A stretch of DNA of 56,585 nt from Listeria goaensis. GTDB lineage: Bacteria; Bacillota; Bacilli; Lactobacillales; Listeriaceae. The stretch is from NCBI RefSeq assembly GCF_900186125.1, contig NZ_FYBQ01000014.1, positions 1-56,585 of the forward strand, read 5' to 3'. Position numbers and translations under genes: made by a program. The notes beneath the pieces were generated by a model. The model had not been told where the DNA came from and searched no databases. It saw only the letters and a program-made list of their open reading frames with translations. Positions within the stretch are counted from its first letter, which is position 1; the number at the start of each line of letters is the position of its first letter. Shown in pieces: positions 55,946 through 56,585 of the stretch.

Positions 55946-56585
55946 ATGCCTAATTCTAGCAAAACGATGGATGTATATACATATTCAGCTATCATTAGCA
56001 CAGTGGTACACGAAGGCATCACAGCTTTTTCAAAGCGAAATAGCCGTGGTGTATTCGCTGTGCGGCAACATTTTGCCGCACAAGAAGCGGAGCATGGAAA
56101 TCGCAAAGGCGTTCAGTTTGTCGTGCGCCAAAAAGAAGACTTGCAACGCCAAAAAGGCGTACGTGGGTTTATCGTGACCAGCCAAGAAGCGCTGATTCAA
56201 GAAGTGAATGAGTTTACGCACTGGACACCGAACACGTATCGGTGGGGAACCTACTCAGATGACCACCGAAAATACATCAAAGGCCATTCCGAACAGAACC
56301 TGCAACAAATCAATACGTATGTCATTGATGTGGATACTATGCAAGTGGACGTAGCCCAAATGATCATGGCGGCCATGAAAATCTTGAATCAAACGCCAAC
56401 TTTTATTCTTCAGACGAATCAGGGTTTTCAGCTGTATTTTGTCTTACAAAATCCAATCTTCATCAGCAATGCCCATAACTTTAAGAGCCTACGTGTGGCC
56501 AAAAAAGTGGCCCAAAATCTAAAGCATGCCTTTGCGGCGGAATTACCGAACGTAGACCGAGGGTGCAATGACTTTGGTTTCTTCA
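55946..56585 (+). CDS. rep: Inc18-type replication initiator (RepE/RepS-like), partial
   Basis: The frame from ATG 55946 (GGAAGGAG upstream) stays open to the window end, 213 codons, so the gene is cut off. The deduced protein carries the Inc18 Rep blocks: GFIVTSQEALIQEVNEFTHW, TPNTYRWGTYSDDHRKYIKG, HSEQNLQQINTYVIDVD and LQTNQGFQLYFVLQNPIF. They follow the order of RepE of pAMbeta1 and RepS of pIP501 (about 500 aa), so this is roughly the first 40%. It would open the theta origin located just after the gene. A different 137-codon frame over the same DNA (55764-56177) is a shadow. Confidence 0.9.
   Translation, partial: MPNSSKTMDVYTYSAIISTVVHEGITAFSKRNSRGVFAVRQHFAAQEAEHGNRKGVQFVVRQKEDLQRQKGVRGFIVTSQEALIQEVNEFTHWTPNTYRWGTYSDDHRKYIKGHSEQNLQQINTYVIDVDTMQVDVAQMIMAAMKILNQTPTFILQTNQGFQLYFVLQNPIFISNAHNFKSLRVAKKVAQNLKHAFAAELPNVDRGCNDFGFF

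Noticed and set aside
55764-56177. 137-codon plus frame before and over the start of rep
   Set aside because: No ribosome site; composition is not protein-like; the true Inc18 Rep frame occupies the second half in another frame.

Overview
The window looks like most of a large conjugative plasmid from a low-GC Gram-positive bacterium, probably Lactobacillales or Listeriaceae (Enterococcus/Listeria-like). The reasons are strong AGGAGG ribosome sites, frequent GTG/TTG starts, an LPXTG-type sorting signal, an Inc18-type (RepE/RepS-like) replication gene, a MobL-family relaxase and LXG/WXG100 type VII secretion proteins. The host cannot be fixed from sequence alone. The window opens inside a surface-protein gene and ends inside rep. 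There are no rRNA or tRNA genes and no CRISPR array.

1-27 kb: conjugation block, nearly all on the + strand and closely packed. It starts with the 3' end of a wall-anchored surface protein. Then come small membrane and accessory proteins, a VirB2-like protein, a membrane protein with four Ig-like repeats, the VirD4 coupling ATPase (9.2-11.8 kb), a VirB6/TrbL-like protein, VirB3-like and VirB4 proteins, a two-domain wall hydrolase (VirB1 role), a VirB8-like protein, a ribbon-helix-helix accessory protein, the MobL relaxase and a toprim protein. A striking array of CACGGT repeats plus strong hairpins follows at 22.85-23.17 kb and is the best oriT candidate. Establishment genes come next: an XRE regulator, an ArdC-like/zinc-peptidase protein and ssb.

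27-34.7 kb: accessory genes of mostly unknown function. Minus-strand genes include two similar 248-aa proteins, two similar ~80-aa proteins and two copies of a structured GC-rich repeat. A plus-strand set of small genes follows, with a palindromic operator, a likely small RNA, and an AP2/zinc-ribbon protein. From about 31 kb the DNA is visibly more AT-rich.

34.7-39.3 kb: a type I toxin-antitoxin locus (28-aa holin-like toxin with opposing RNA) and a decayed sibling. Next is a two-gene cassette (PD-(D/E)xK/Cap4-like nuclease plus Rad50-like zinc-hook ATPase) that looks like an anti-phage or anti-plasmid defence system, then a serine resolvase with its res site.

39.4-53.7 kb: three type VII secretion effector modules. 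Module 1 has WXG100, Lap1, Lap2, a glycine-zipper LXG toxin, a DUF443-type immunity protein, DUF4176 and broken immunity-like genes. Module 2 has a DUF1672 lipoprotein, a reversed-domain lipase toxin resembling TslA, and a helical partner. Module 3 has Lap1, Lap2, an LXG toxin with an HNH nuclease tip and a SMI1/KNR4 immunity protein. No T7SS machinery genes are present, so a chromosomal system would have to export the toxins. Modules 1 and 2 end in a ~955-bp duplicated gene pair, and module 1 is bracketed by a 140-bp exact repeat of the resolvase 3' end.

53.7-56.6 kb: maintenance region. It holds a parA plus small partner operon (minus strand) flanked by AT-rich iterons, palindromes, and the rep gene running off the window end. 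A second, broken par locus lies at 49.5-50.07 kb. Together the genes suggest a self-transmissible plasmid that arms its host against neighbours (T7SS toxins) and against other mobile DNA (nuclease/ATPase cassette), and secures its own inheritance (par, type I toxin).
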